Shown one piece after another: positions 12,181 through 24,559 of a stretch of 64,000 nt of DNA. Each line of letters opens with the position of its first letter. Within the stretch, counting starts at the first letter, position 1. The stretch is from contig JAHLJT010009419.1 of assembly GCA_031308135.1 (NCBI GenBank), positions 185,071,829-185,135,828 on the forward strand. The letters are read 5' to 3'. This stretch comes from Acheta domesticus (lineage: Eukaryota > Arthropoda > Insecta > Orthoptera > Gryllidae). Both the position numbers and the translations under genes were made by a program. The notes beneath the pieces were generated by a model. That model ran no database searches, had not been told where the DNA came from, and saw only the letters and a list, made by a program, of their open reading frames with translations.

Positions 12181-14519
12181 CCACTAGTTGTTACGTAAAT
12201 CTAATTAATGTCAGAAGTTGAGACAATTTATATTAAGTTTAAGAAAAAATAACAACTATAGTATTATTATCCTGATACTATCCTGAATATTACGAAAATA
12301 TGTCTGTTATTTATTCTTAAACTTCGTGTAAATTGGCTCAACCGCTTTTGAAATTAATTAGATAATACACTAAGAATGGATGAGGGTTTTTGACAATTTC
12401 CCAAAAAATATGGACTTATATGTATGCTACTGCTGAATAAGGAATTACTCCCCAATCCTGGTTCAAAGAGATTTAAAGATGGTAAAATAGAAGTTAACAA
12501 ATTACGGTGGAAGGAACACATTACTATGAAGTTTAATAAAATCACTCGTAACTCGGAAACTAGGCGACCTAGGTTCTTAAAACAAGGTTTTCTTGATCCG
12601 AAGGAACACGAGTTTCGAAGGGAGTGGTGAATTTTGTGGGGACCGGTTAGAATGGCGGAGGGCAGTTGGGGGGCAGGCGAAGTTCGACAAATGTTTCTTG
12701 AGCAATATTCTACAAAATATTTTGAATCTGCCATTACATTTGTGGATATTTAACTCTTCTGGGAAATGCTACTCATTTGTAAGGTTAGGGTGGCCATGTA
12801 AGAGCAGTAATTCGAAATCCTTGTGAAATTAAACCGAAAGATTAGGGACAGAAGTAATATTCAACGATAAAATTGAAGTGACATTTTGATATTTTGTGAA
12901 ATTTAATTTGAAAGCTTAGCATTATTTGAATGTTACTCGAGCATAATTCCGCGCGTGTAATGCCATTTAGGGACTGGAGGTTCTATTTATTTATTTGGTG
13001 ACAAAAAAACAGTAAAAACTGTGTGTGACGTATGGGGGAAGAGATTATCTGCGCACATTGTCTTGAGGCCCAGAATGAAAAAAGAAAAAAGGAAGAAAGA
13101 AAAACAAAAATACGAGATTAGCAACAATTGAAAAACTAGACATCTTCGTTCCCGAGTTTTAGAAAAATAATTTCAATAGTAACGAACATCAGTTCTACTC
13201 CTACCACTACAAGCAAAAGGAGTGCTCAACAAAACGTGCGCAGAGTGAAGCTATATTTACATCCAGTAAGGATCTAGTATAAAGCTATTTTTACCTTTTA
13301 AAATAATGATTTACGAAATGCGGAATGTTCGTTGTGGTCCAGCTACTAGAAATTATTACAAAATAAAGGTTCATTGTAAACCTTTAATAATTTTCCAGAA
13401 AATGGTAGGTTACGCATGCACTTGTCATTGCGCTTGCATTTATGGGGCTTAACGCAGAGTCGATGTAACTCCATGTTTGGTTTCCTAGCGTGCACTGCAT
13501 TGACTCCAGCGTACGTGTGTAAGTAGTGAGTCTTGGCTTCATTGTCCGTGAAAGATGAACTGTGAAGATTGTCTCTCCATCATCTCTACCATTGATTCTT
13601 CAGTTCCAGAAATATAATTGAAACGTTCTAGAGATGGCTTAAAAAAATGTTGCTGAAATGTCACGCAGCATCTTTTTTTCATGCTTTAGTTGAAACACGA
13701 CTGAGCTTATTTAAACATGTAAAATATACGTGTATTTTTAGCGACTTACGTGATCTTATGGTATTATTAGGGCCCAGATTTTCATTAGTTAGCATCCTTT
13801 AATTAATGAATTACAAGATTGATAATTATATTCCTGAACCTAGAGTATCGAGCGTCCTTAGTGTAACGGAGTTCATGAGCTCTCTCACTCCATTCTTATC
13901 GAATCGTTCTGCGCAGTGTGTACGCGTACTCTAATTTCTGTTAGAATTTTCATGCTACTTATGATGACGGATGGCTAAGTCACCGAAATTAGGTGATCTA
14001 ATCAATAAAAATGTTGGCAATTATATGATCGTATTAACTTAATGCACTATTATAAACAAACATGCTAATGAGGAATTGAAACAAATAAAAAGGCAAAATT
14101 ATCATTTATCTTTCATTTTATGTAGTGACGCCATGTACATTTTCCTGAATATTTCAACGATAAAGGTATCAGAAAATTCAGTAAGTTTCATTTTCTAACA
14201 TTGTCTTATTGAAAATGCTTCAATGCCAATCAACACATCTTAGAAAAAGTATGCAATTTAAGATGTTTGTATTGGTTTCACAAGTGTTTATGAATGAATT
14301 ATTACATACACAATTTTAAGAATATTTCATACTAAAGCTAAAGAATGTGGTGAATGGTATGTGAAATGTAAAGCTTCTGACTCGCAAAATTAGGCAACTG
14401 CATCTAAGCAAAGATGTGTGGGGTCACAAGAGACCCCGCGCCACCTCTCTCGGGTTAATTTGTATTTGAAACTATTTATAACTGAAGTCGTGGTATATAA
14501 CGTAGGAGCCCATATTTCC
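12181..14519. other. Noncoding stretch, nothing recognised
   Basis: AT-rich DNA. Overlapping open frames on both strands at 12354-12826 (up to 126 codons) have no recognised domain and oppose each other, so neither is supported as a gene. No tandem repeat or transposon terminus was identified. Confidence 0.4.
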
Positions 14520-14740
14520 CGCGTGTCCTTCGTCGTGGCGAGGTGGACGGGTGAGCCCGTGCCGCACATTTTCTCCCAGTGAGCCGGCGCGCGCGTCCGG
14601 CCGCTAGCCCGTCCACGGAGTATCGATTGTGAGGCTCGCACCTTCGTCCGACGCGACGCGACGCGATGCGCCCTCACGCTCGCGAGCGATACGCGCCCGC
14701 TCGCGCGTGCACGTCCCCGTGCCGGGGCGGCAAGCAAACA
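14520..14740. promoter_or_regulatory. GC/CpG-rich islet 3
   Basis: A CpG-dense islet containing a short GCGAC tandem (gacgcgacgcgacgcgatgc, about 14650-14669), with AT-rich DNA on both sides. The minus-strand open frame over it is Arg/Ala-rich and compositional. Function unknown; a promoter or a GC-rich repeat insertion are both possible. Confidence 0.4.
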
Positions 14741-15025
14741 GCCTTGGTGTTCAAAGATTTACAAGTAAATTAACTAATGATATTTGTATGTTTTATTAGT
14801 TAGGAAGTTAAGTTTATTAGAAAGGTTATTTTATTATTATTCCACTACATCACGACTAAAGATGTTATGAGTCAGCTGAATATAAAATCTACTCCGGGTT
14901 GCAATCAGCTACCTAAGGAGCATATCTAGGGACTGTCGGTGCCTCTTTGCGCAAAATGTGGGCTGTTCCAAATAAAGCGATTTCTTACACTTCCCAGTCT
15001 TTTGAATTACCTGGGAGTTTAGACA

Positions 15026-15037
15026 ATTCTTCTTCTT

Positions 15038-15093
<56 letters not shown>
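15026..15093. repeat. Compound microsatellite (TTC)n-(TTA)n
   Basis: An uninterrupted TTC run of about 14 units passes directly into a TTA run of about 9 units. A related interrupted ATT run lies at about 15316-15340. Confidence 0.9.
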
Positions 15094-15104
<11 letters not shown>

Positions 15105-15892
15105 ACCATTATTAGTATAGCGATAATTATTAGATGCATTGGTTTATAGTATTCGTATTGAAGTGTGGTGACGTGTTGTGAAGTGTAGTGCAATATACGA
15201 GTAGAAAGTGCAGTGTATAAAAAGTCGTATATTTGTTAGTATAAATTATCTGTACAGGACCATCATAAATGTAGAATTATTGCGGTTATTGTTATTAATG
15301 CCTTTATTCTTGTTTTATTATTATTATTATTATTGTTGTTGTTATTGTCTTAAAATAATTTTAAGTTACATTGTATTTAATTCCTAATTATAATATGTAA
15401 ATTTTAGTGTTCCGCAACCAGGTTGCATAAACCTAACTGCGGAAATAATAAATATCTATGGGTCGAATTCGAAAATAAAGGGTACGCCCACACTTACTTT
15501 CTCCGCAAACAGCTACATCGTTTTGCAAAATTTGACGACTCATGAAATCAAGGTTCATAAGATACAGTACGATTTCTTCAGTACATAGACATTGAATACA
15601 TTTTCTATGATATTTGACAATTTTAACGGCAACAATAATAATGTAAAATAATTTCAAATAATAATCAAGAATTAGTTTGTTACATGCCTTACTAACTTCG
15701 TCCCGTACAATGCGTTTGCTAATATTATTTTTGCTAGCATACGTAAGTTTTATATAAAAATATTAGTAAATATTATTTTTACAAACACAATTTTATATTA
15801 CATACTTAAAGAAAAATAAACGTAAAATGAAGCGCATTATTGGCAAAGAAGGGTCTCCTCATTGCAGTCGAAGTTCAGAAGGCCGCTTTCTA

Positions 15893-16212
15893 GGCAGCGG
15901 CGATGGTGTAGTGGTTAGCGTAACGGACTGCTATACCCAAGTTCGCGGGTTCAAACCCGATCGGATTTTTAGGGGTGAAAAAATCCTTCGGAGGTGAAAT
16001 AAAGCTGGCTGTCTCATGTTAGTAGATTTACATGTAAAAGATCCTGAAGCCTCAATGAAGCCTCTGAGCTAAATTCAAATCGCCAGTTTCATCGCCTCAG
16101 TAATACCTTCTTTCTCCGCTAGTTGGTGAAAGGAGCGTAGCGAAATTTGCGTGGTCAGACGGAAGAGCAGGCCTCATGGCCTGAGCCTCGCCACAGAAAA
16201 TAAAGCAATTTA
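15893..16212 (+). mobile_element. tRNA-derived SINE
   Basis: The head is tRNA-like: an A-box-type sequence tggtgtagtggttagcg (15904-15920) and a B-box-type sequence gggttcaaaccc (15947-15958), spaced as in internal RNA polymerase III promoters. About 240 bp of body with no tRNA fold follow. The end is A-rich and reads aaaataaagcaatttatttc (16197 onward). A functional tRNA would stop near 15966 and would not continue into such a body, so SINE is preferred over a tRNA gene. Target-site duplications were not clear. Confidence 0.75.
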
Positions 16213-19200
16213 TTTCAAAGGTTGCTCAAACTGGCGCGGAAGTCAAGTTCTCAAGTTAGGGAGGACTGTTCTTGCGAAAAATTTCAGGAGGTTGCATCTT
16301 ACATCTCTCCGTAAATAATAATACAAAAAATAGTTTTTGTTGTTTTTGCGGATAATGCAATGATTTTTTCTCCAATTTGAAACAGCTTAATGTTTGCTTG
16401 TGACCCACTTTTTCTTTTATTCAGAATAGGAACGTTATCATTTTTCTTCGATATTTCTTCGTTATCGATAAAGGCGAATCAATAATAATGTTTTATGTAT
16501 AAGTCTAGTTTTGATACCTAAAAACGATTTCCGGGGTGGTTACAATTTTAACGGCACAAAATCAGCTCTTTCTTTCTCTGGCTATCCGTCGATAACAATG
16601 GAAACAAGTATTCGAGGATGCAAAGTCTTTGTTTAGCAAAATGCAATGATTGTAATTATGTATCGACATACAAATCGAAATATGAAGTATTAGGGAGTTT
16701 AGCGCGAGGCGTAAGAAGACATGCTTAAATTGTATTGATTACATGACTAACGACGGTATTTGGTCGTAAGCAACGTTTAGATGAACTTTAGCAATTGCGA
16801 CACTAAGTTGAGATGATGCATTATTAGAAAAGAAGCATTTCAAGCATTGAACAAAGGAGTTACATAATATATCAAAGAGTGTAGACAATGAGACATTTTA
16901 ACCATGGTACGAGTCAAGAATAAACAAATCTCCATTAAGCAAGAAATTGTAGATTTTCGGACCCTGCGCGATGAGTTTGCATTCTGGGATTTTGCATCTG
17001 CTTTTCTTGAGAATGTGGTGAATGAAAGCATTCGTTATGAACTAAGACATAACCTAACATGATATGATTTCATTTTCTTTTTCGAAAATTTTTACCTGTC
17101 ATCTTTTTAACATTTTCTGTTAATTATTGCCAGAATTGTGACTTCCTCACATACGAGAACCAGTATATCAGAGTTGGAAAAATGCAATCTTTCCTAAGGC
17201 AATTTTGTCGTTTGTATGGTGACTGTAGAGACTCCTACGGACGTGCTCTGTTATGAAGGGGTACAAGGTCGCGCCTTAGGCCTAAGGGACGCCGTTACAT
17301 CAAGGTCCATCACGTGACTGTTGGTGCCTTACGCGTAAGGTACCTTCGCTACCTTACGCGTGACGCTAAAACTCATTTTCGTTACCACTTTTGGGCATCT
17401 GCTCATGCGCTGTCGATTGCAGTGATTTAAATCTCTTTTGATAATAGGGAGTTTTTGCACGTCATAGCGTCCAGCAATCAACTGTAATGTGGATCTTGTG
17501 TGCATGCACTGATGCACAAAAGCTAGTAAGTGAAACTCGAGCTGCGCATGTTCAGAAGATCGATAGTGCTGTTGATTAATAAAACGCTTCGCCCCCCCCC
17601 AAAAAAAAGCCCTTAACAATAGGGACTTAAAGTACAGCGAATTGATTCTGTGAACGTCTGTAAAAGTTCTACGGAACTTTGTGCAAAGGAATGACTGCTG
17701 TTTACTAAATTAGGAAAAAAATGTTGTTTTCGGGGAGTTGCTACTTACACGTGAGATAAGATTTGTGTATTATAAATAACTTATTTAAAAGAATACACTA
17801 TTAAAATAAAACACCACACTCGCCCTATTTTAATGTACTGCACAATACAATGATTGCACATGCAATGCACTTCATAGTTAATCTTGTAAGCCTCTCTTTA
17901 CTAACCTAGGAATCCTGCCATTGCCTTGCCTTTTGATTTATTAATTATATTATCGTATGCCTTTTGTCAACAATGACCTACTCAAGGATGGGAACATATT
18001 TTCAATTAATACAGATATGTGTAACTATAACATTTGACGTAGTAACCATATTTATTAGTTATCACTATCAACAGCTCACAACAAAAAAGTCTCATACGAC
18101 ACGTGTGCATTACTTTACAACACATTGCCAGATGACATTAAATAATTAAAATCGATTCTCAAGTTTAAGTGTGAAGTTAAATCTTTTCTGTTGCATAACT
18201 GTTTCGATATAATTAGACATACTTCGCCTCAGGTATTGTACCTCAGCTTCTGGGTCAATGACCTCCATCTCGATCAGATTTCTCGTTCAGTTTCCCTGAT
18301 CCTTTGAGCAAATGCTAAGATGGCATCTTATTTTGCTTCTGGACAAAAAGTAGCTTCACTATCTTTTCACGTTTTCCTGAGCTCATCTGCGAATGTAGCT
18401 ATTCAAATAACCGTTCTTGTTCTTGCGTCAGAAAGTCTCTTCCATCGCGAAGGGCAATATAAAGAATAATAGCCAAAATCTAAAGCTGATTGCCTTTTGC
18501 AAAAATGTTTTTATTGCGTGGGAGTGAAGATTTTCTTACCAATTCTGGCCAAACAACGCTCGTTGCTATCCGTGTTCATAATTCAACTTAATATCTAATA
18601 TATAAGTTGTGGTAGAGATCTCAGAGCTCAACAGTCTATGCACAGATTGTCTCTTTCCCCATATTACGTCATACAGTTACCAACTTTTAAAAAAATTAAA
18701 TAAATAATATTTAAAGATTTCAGATGTTCGTCCTTTAGATTCGCCTGAAGGTTGTTAGCTCATTACTTATTAATTGAATCAAATCTTAAATCAAATCAAA
18801 TTTTAAATCTTTCAAAGTAAAGCAAAGATTATTAACCGATTATGAACATATGATGAGATAAGGAGGTCTCATAACGGGTAGTTTGATAATGTATGAAGCA
18901 TTCGTAAATTTCCCATCATCTTCATTATCTGTGAACATGCTTTCTGATAAAGAAGATAGAATTTGAAGTTATATATGTGTAGTTATGCATTTGATTTAGT
19001 CCTACTTATATAAATTAATTTATTTATGAAAGAAAATGTTTTCATTATTTAAATTTATTTTACTTTTTACCTCTGAGAAGTAGGTATCGAAATGAGTGAT
19101 AGTTTGAACTCCTTAGATTGTTCCAGATATTTTGTGATGTTATTTACCTTAGTAAAGTAAGGCTGTGATTTTGGTGTTAAAGACAGTTTTTAATGAAGCC

Positions 19201-20009
19201 GATCAATATATCCTGGTTTCATACTATAAAATGGAGAGGAGGCAAATTTAAATAAAATTTATACATTTTTATTTTATTTAATAGATAGTAAGAAGAGAAA
19301 ACGATAAAACCAAATGAGAATTTCGTCCTCGGCAACTGTCAGATATAAAGCGGAACACAATTATTATCAAAGATCTGTTTGAAGAATTATGATATACTAC
19401 AAAAGCATGATCTGACAAGTTTTTTAGCTGTGCATATTCTCTAAAACAGTTGCATCTGCACTAACAAGTTATAATGCAATGTCTAGAAAATTCTCATTGA
19501 CCTATATCCTTCCGCCGAAGCGCTGAGCAACCCTTCTTCACCTGTGTGGTGTCCTCCCCTCGCCAAGTTTTCACTCTCTCGTCTTCCCGACCGGTTCTGT
19601 CCCTCGTTCGCGAAGTTGAAAGCTGGTGACCTGATGTCGGTTGGAGTGCCGGTCCGGTCTCAGCACGCCGAGACGAATAAACTCGCGATAAACAAGAATC
19701 CGGAAACGTAATGGACGTCGAAGTGACCCGCTCCCTGGCGACAGGATTTTTAATGTCTTCGATATCTTACATGTGGGTCTCTTGTTTCATGAAAAAAATA
19801 ATTGTTATCCAGTCTGGTGTTCATGCAACGTATTTTCTGAACCTGTTGATAATTTTGGAGGAATTGTCCATGTTCTTTAAGCACATCTTCAGATATCGTT
19901 TCCATTATCGACATAATTTTGAGAGATTTTTCGATTTCGATATCTATTTTTCCAGGCAGTCTAGCTTAATAAACAGCTGGATTTTCTGACAAATGCCCAA
20001 GCGTAAACT
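16213..20009. other. Noncoding stretch, nothing strongly recognised
   Basis: AT-rich DNA with no conserved open frame. Small palindromes occur at about 17265-17285 (ccttaggcctaagg) and 17328-17357, where acgcgtaaggta pairs with taccttacgcgt around a 7-base loop. A moderately GC-rich patch at 19505-19745 has no recognisable coding or promoter motif. Confidence 0.4.
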
Positions 20010-20011
20010 TA

Positions 20012-20184
20012 TACTGCAATTTTTGTAACTTTGCCCCGGACAGGAAAGAGTTGTTTCGCTGCCATCCAATCGGGAGCTTGTATTTCGCTACAGTGACGTC
20101 ACTATAGTGACGTTCAAGCTCCCGATTGGATGAAACCGTCAACAGCTGATTCCTGCCAGGGGCAACGTTACGAAAAACGCAGTA
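20012..20184 (+). mobile_element. Hairpin MITE family A, copy 1 (173 bp)
   Basis: The element begins TACTGCAATTTTTGTAACTT and ends with the complementary CGTTACGAAAAACGCAGTA. It is flanked by TA on both sides (20010-20011 and 20185-20186). The whole element folds into a long imperfect hairpin: ccaatcgggagctt in the left arm pairs with aagctcccgattgg in the right. The centre holds TGACGTCA (20094-20101) and cagctg sits in the right arm. No coding capacity. A TA duplication and short TIRs point to Tc1/mariner-type mobilisation, which is inferred. It ends 5 bp before GC islet 4. Confidence 0.85.
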
Positions 20185-20189
20185 TAGTG

Positions 20190-20500
20190 TGGCGCACACG
20201 CCGGACTACCCGTTCCTCCCTCTGGCTTTGTCCGTCCGTGTGGTTTTTGCGCATCGGGCCCAGGGCTGAGTGGCGGTGGCGAAGTCCGTTTTTCGCAGCG
20301 CGGCGCGGTGCGGTGCGGTGCGTGGCGTGGGGGCCCTCCCCGGCCCGCGGCGCGCGAGCGGAGACACGCCTCAGGGCGCCCGTGGGGGAGGCGGGCGCTC
20401 GCCGCGCGCCACACCGCACCGGTCCGGGCGAGCGGCCGCCTCGCTGGCCGGCCCATCCCGTCGCGTCGCGTCGCGTCGCGGGCACGAGCCCACGCTTTGT
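20190..20500. promoter_or_regulatory. GC/CpG-rich islet 4
   Basis: A CpG-dense segment starting immediately after a family A MITE, with a GTCGC tandem at about 20460-20480. Both strands are open across it, which reflects composition. A TSS-bearing CpG island is possible; no splice donor or known motif pins orientation. Confidence 0.4.
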
Positions 20501-20627
20501 TAGTTAGTTAATGGTGTTCGATGGCCGTGGGGCCGCGTAGTAGTTTTCATTTTTCAGTGGAGGATGTGTGATCTCGATGGAATGCAGCTTACGGTAACAC
20601 GAAGTTTTCCGACGTGTATTAGAAGTA

Positions 20628-21364
20628 CAGTGAGCCCTCAACATTCGCTATTCGCGAGTTCCGAACATTCGCGATTAGAGACATTATACCGGTTTTAACG
20701 TTCGCGACTTCGACATTCGCGAATGAGTCTTTTGGTCGTACATTGTCTTTGAAAGCGAGCACATTTCATTGCCTTTATCATCATCATCATCATCATCTGG
20801 GAAACGAACTTGGCAGACTTCGGAGCTCGCACTATAACTTTCTTCAAAAATTACACAGATGAAATGTCATTTCACATTTATAGAATAACACTGTGAACTA
20901 TAAAATAATAACATTGTAAAGTATAAAAAGTATAAAAAAATAACATTGTAAAATAATTCAATTCAGTTGCGTCAAATTGGAGGTGAGGGTTTTGGCCAAA
21001 AAGAACAGAAAAGCCATTCAGGATCTGTGCAACTCTCATTATAATGAGCTCATTGTAGAGAAGTACAGAAGCAGGAACTCTTTCATATTTGGATATTAGA
21101 ACAGCGAGAAACGTGATGGAACAAAAAATTAGCAAACCGTATATCCAATCATTTTCAACTTCGAAATAAATTTCAAACATTTTATTTCTTCATTTTTGAA
21201 TGATAATTATGAATTCTGTGTGTAGTCGCGTGTAATCAGTTGTACTGTAATTGTCAGATTGTTTCTTCGACAAGAACCTAACCCACCTTTCTTCATTAAA
21301 AGATAGACTTAACATTCGCGAGGATTTTTGGAACCTAACTCTGGCGAATGTTGAGGGATTACTA
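20628..21364. mobile_element. pogo/Tigger-type DNA element remnant
   Basis: The left end reads CAGTGAGCCCTCAACATTCG and is preceded by TA. The right end, reverse-complemented, reads TAGTAATCCCTCAACATTCG, so the TIRs share CCCTCAACATTCGC. Further internal repeats of aacattcgcga and cgacattcgcgaatg lie near the left end. A CAGT start, a CCCTC block and a TA target are typical of pogo/Tigger (Tc1/mariner superfamily) elements. The interior holds a 100-codon minus-strand frame (20878-21180) with no recognised DDE motif, so the copy is non-autonomous or decayed. An ATC microsatellite lies at 20776-20797. The right TA is not preserved. Confidence 0.6.
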
Positions 21365-21384
21365 GTTCGATTTAATTATGGTGT

Positions 21385-21515
21385 CTTGTGATAGGTCGTC
21401 AGGTGGACCCGGTTCCAATCAGGAGCTTAGTTACGACTTCAACTTTTGGTATTGAAGCTCTTGATTGGATAGCGGCATCACAGCTGGTGATCTGTCACAA
21501 GTCACTATAAATAAA
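21385..21515. mobile_element. Old diverged hairpin MITE related to family A
   Basis: The arms tccaatcaggagctt and aagctcttgattgga (one mismatch) match the CCAAT/AGCTT arms of family A. The right side (ggatagcggcatcacagctg) parallels the family A sequence ggatggcagcgaaacagctg. The TGACGTCA centre and the canonical termini have decayed. Boundaries are approximate. Confidence 0.5.
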
Positions 21516-23391
21516 TCGGACAGTTCGGAAGTTATAAAGGCAGCTTCAATTAAATTAATCTCTTAACATTTCTAGGAACGGTTGGTATATCTCAGATATA
21601 TCGGAATCTCGTGTTTATCGTGGAAGGAATCACACTCCCTTCTTACTCAGATATTGTTTTACCAGGAAGATGTTGCAGTCGTGTTCAGAGGAATATTTTA
21701 AAATTAAAATTATTGATAAGAATAGTTGGATAGATGTTCTTCTGATCGAGTAAATTCGATCGTTAAAAATGTAATGTATCTAGGATAAGGAATTGGTTTG
21801 GAAACACAAATGTTTTAAAAAGTTGTAAGCTTCAGACTTTCGAATGGTACATGCGGGCACTTGATTTTTGTCGGATTTAATTAGATTTGTCAAAAGGAGA
21901 CATATTCGTGAAAACTGTTTACACCATTGAAACACAGAACTGACTCTTCATTAAGTATTTCCGAAAAACAGAACCGACTATTAAGAATACCTTTCGGGCT
22001 CTGTAGTCGATCGGACAGAACCGACTCTTCACCTTGTATAATAATTGTTCCGAAACTTCAAAAATACAAAGCTTCCTTGAAAAGCTAAAGCTTTTAAAAA
22101 ATTTTGCATATCACTATAATTTTGTGACCGTTAAATATGGCGGTTCTTTTATGCAGTACAGCAACTATTCCATAGTTGCATAATCCTTATTTGTGAACTC
22201 AAGATGATGCAGCGGTCATGTTTAAAGACTGACTAATGGGTGTCCAAATTCGAAGTTAGGGATCGTTAAACTAAAGTGAAAAATAAGAGATTTCATTGCA
22301 CAGTCTTTGGATCTGTTTATTTCGATTTTTTTTAGACTTGAGAAAGGTGAATATTAGAGAGTTCTTGCAAAACGTGAAATCAAAATATTTAACGTCAATG
22401 ATCAATAAAGTATCTTCAGATTTTTAAAATATTTTGAACAGACAAACTGTGGTAAACCAAGGTTCTTAAAATAGGCGTTAAACTACGAAAAAATCAGAAC
22501 TTTAAAGCAACTACCAATATCGAAAAGCTTAAATTTTTCAGAATTATACAGTAAACGTTTGACTTTCGGCAGTAGAGGCAAATAACCTTGTACCGTTTCA
22601 TCTACGCAATTCACGCTGTTATTGTCCATCCAACTCTCAAATACACCATAATCATTTTCATATATTCTCAAGATTTAACTAGAATCAATCGATCCGTACT
22701 TTCGTTAGCTTTTTCGAGAATTTCTGCAGAAACTTCACTATATTTTCTTGCGTACAAACCAATTCCACTAATTGTGCATTAGTAATTAGATATTTTCTGA
22801 TGCCATATTTACTACTGACGATCACAATGCGCCTTTTCGCTTTTCATGCAAAGCAAATCTAACTAGTGCACCAATCGCTCCTCTTGGAGATGCTGAAGAG
22901 CACCTTGGCACACCTGGAAAATGACATACACCTGTCGACCATATACCTTTACATATTTGCTCATGGTATTCCTTGACCACACGTTTGTGTTCGTAGTTCT
23001 GGTTCAAGGATTGGAATCTCCCTTCACCACCCCACCCCAACCCCACGCATCAAGTACAACTGAAAACATTCATTGCTGATATAAAACGTGGTTATATGTG
23101 CAGATTTTCATTGCAAAATGTGGAGCAACGTGTGAGAAAATATCGCCTGAGAAGTAAAAACTACTTAACGCCCTAGATCATAAATAACGATTTTACTTTT
23201 ATTAGACGTACGCTTGTGGATAACATCGGAACAGTCATAAGTAGAAAACAATCACGATCACGTGACATGTGCAAATTTTCGTTCACGTTTGAGTCCACTA
23301 GTAGTACGTACAAGTGGCCGATACTTGCGTCCCTTCGATGCGCGATCTAGAGTAAGATGGCTCTGCAAAATGGCGTTGATATATACGCTAC
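21516..23391. other. AT-rich noncoding stretch
   Basis: No gene recognised. Three imperfect repeats of acagaaccgactcttca occur at about 21934, 21968 and 22015 within 100 bp. Open frames are at most 74 codons and unlike known families. Confidence 0.4.
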
Positions 23392-23393
23392 TA

Positions 23394-23603
23394 TACTGCG
23401 ATTTTTCTAACTTTGCCCCTCAAGGCCCGTCTTCACGATGGAATACGGCACGGTATTTCGCGACGTTCTCAGTCATGCCGCCAGGTATCGCACGATCGCG
23501 ACCGTATCAAGCAGTGCTTGCAACTTCTAGCGGTGCGACGAATAAAGACGCGAAATGCCGTGTGATATTCCATCGTGGTCGTAGGGGCTTGGGGGGCAGA
23601 GTT
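23394..23603 (+). mobile_element. MITE family B, copy 1 (right TIR truncated)
   Basis: It starts TACTGCGATTTTTCTAACTT with TA on its left (23392-23393) and aligns across its interior with the reverse complement of the element at 53440-53677. The shared blocks include cacgatggaata, ggtatttcgcgacgttctc, cgaccgtatcaag and gaaatgccgtgtgatatt. At the right the match stops after ggggcagagtt, inside the TIR, and GC-rich islet 5 sequence follows. The terminal ~15 bp are missing or diverged. No coding capacity. Confidence 0.75.
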
Positions 23604-23990
23604 CCGTATACGATGGCTGGAGGGAGGGGAGTTATTTCGCACGGTGCGGGCGGCTGTGGCAATGACGACGCAGGGGGCGGTGACGACGGCGGCGGCGGCG
23701 ACGGGAGCGGCGGCCGTCGCCTCGCCGGAGCAGGCGAAGGCCGCGCAGCTGACGCCGCCGCCGCCGCCGCCGCCAACGCGCCGCGACAGCTCGACCGCGC
23801 GCGAGCCCTGACTGCGCGTATCCGCTGGCGTGCCAGCGCCATATTTACGCATGGCTCCGCGAGGGCCCTCGCCGGCGATTAGAGGCGTGCCGCCAGCGGC
23901 TGCTGCCGTCGGGGCACACGCCGCGAAATTCGCGGCGAAGCGGCGACGCGCCAAAGGACGGGATTGCGCGAACGACGGCCGTCGTACACT
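23560..23990. promoter_or_regulatory. GC/CpG-rich islet 5
   Basis: A CpG-dense block with GCCGCC runs overlapping the right end of a family B MITE. Open frames over it in several phases are Ala/Arg/Pro-rich and compositional. A small hairpin, cgctggcgtgccagcg, occurs near 23823. Promoter activity is possible but undecided. Confidence 0.4.
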
Positions 23991-24559
23991 TGAGCGTTTT
24001 ATAGGAAGTGACATTGTGTTGAATGTTTGAGTGTTTGTGTTGAATCGCTGATGAATGCGTGATACTGTGCGTTTCAGGATCAGATTTCGCAATGGAGAAA
24101 ACATGGTGTATGTTCTTTCAGTTGACTCGTTCTTTAATTTTATATGATGGTTTGGGAAAGATGCAATGTGATAATAGACCTTTCTGTAAGTCTGAAATGT
24201 ACTGTTATTAATTAAATTATTAGATATTTTGAGGCTTATCCTGGAGCAGCTTAAAATGCAAATTCATACAAGTTTAAAGGACATATTACTGAATTCTAGA
24301 AATAACGAGTATTAGTTTTATTCGCTAATTCTTCGTTCTTTTTCATTCGTGGCTTTTAATTAATTTACGTCACATACAGTTTGCAGTTGTTTTTGACGGT
24401 AAATGATTAAATTAAAAATGATATTTGTGATTATGGCTTACTCATAATTATGGCAGTTTCAGTTACTAAATACTTTATTTTCTCACCATTTCTTTAGACT
24501 ACTTTTATTTCGTAGCGGAGAAATGAAAACAGTTGTGGTAAAGTTTCATTTTACTTGAT

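Noticed and set aside
12354..12826. 126-codon minus-strand gene with an opposed 77-codon frame
   Set aside because: No recognised domain, no splice or promoter support, and opposed frames over the same bases in AT-rich DNA.
15893..15966. A tRNA gene
   Set aside because: A- and B-box sequences are present, but the sequence continues into a SINE-type body with an A-rich end and I could not fold a convincing full cloverleaf with a clear anticodon.
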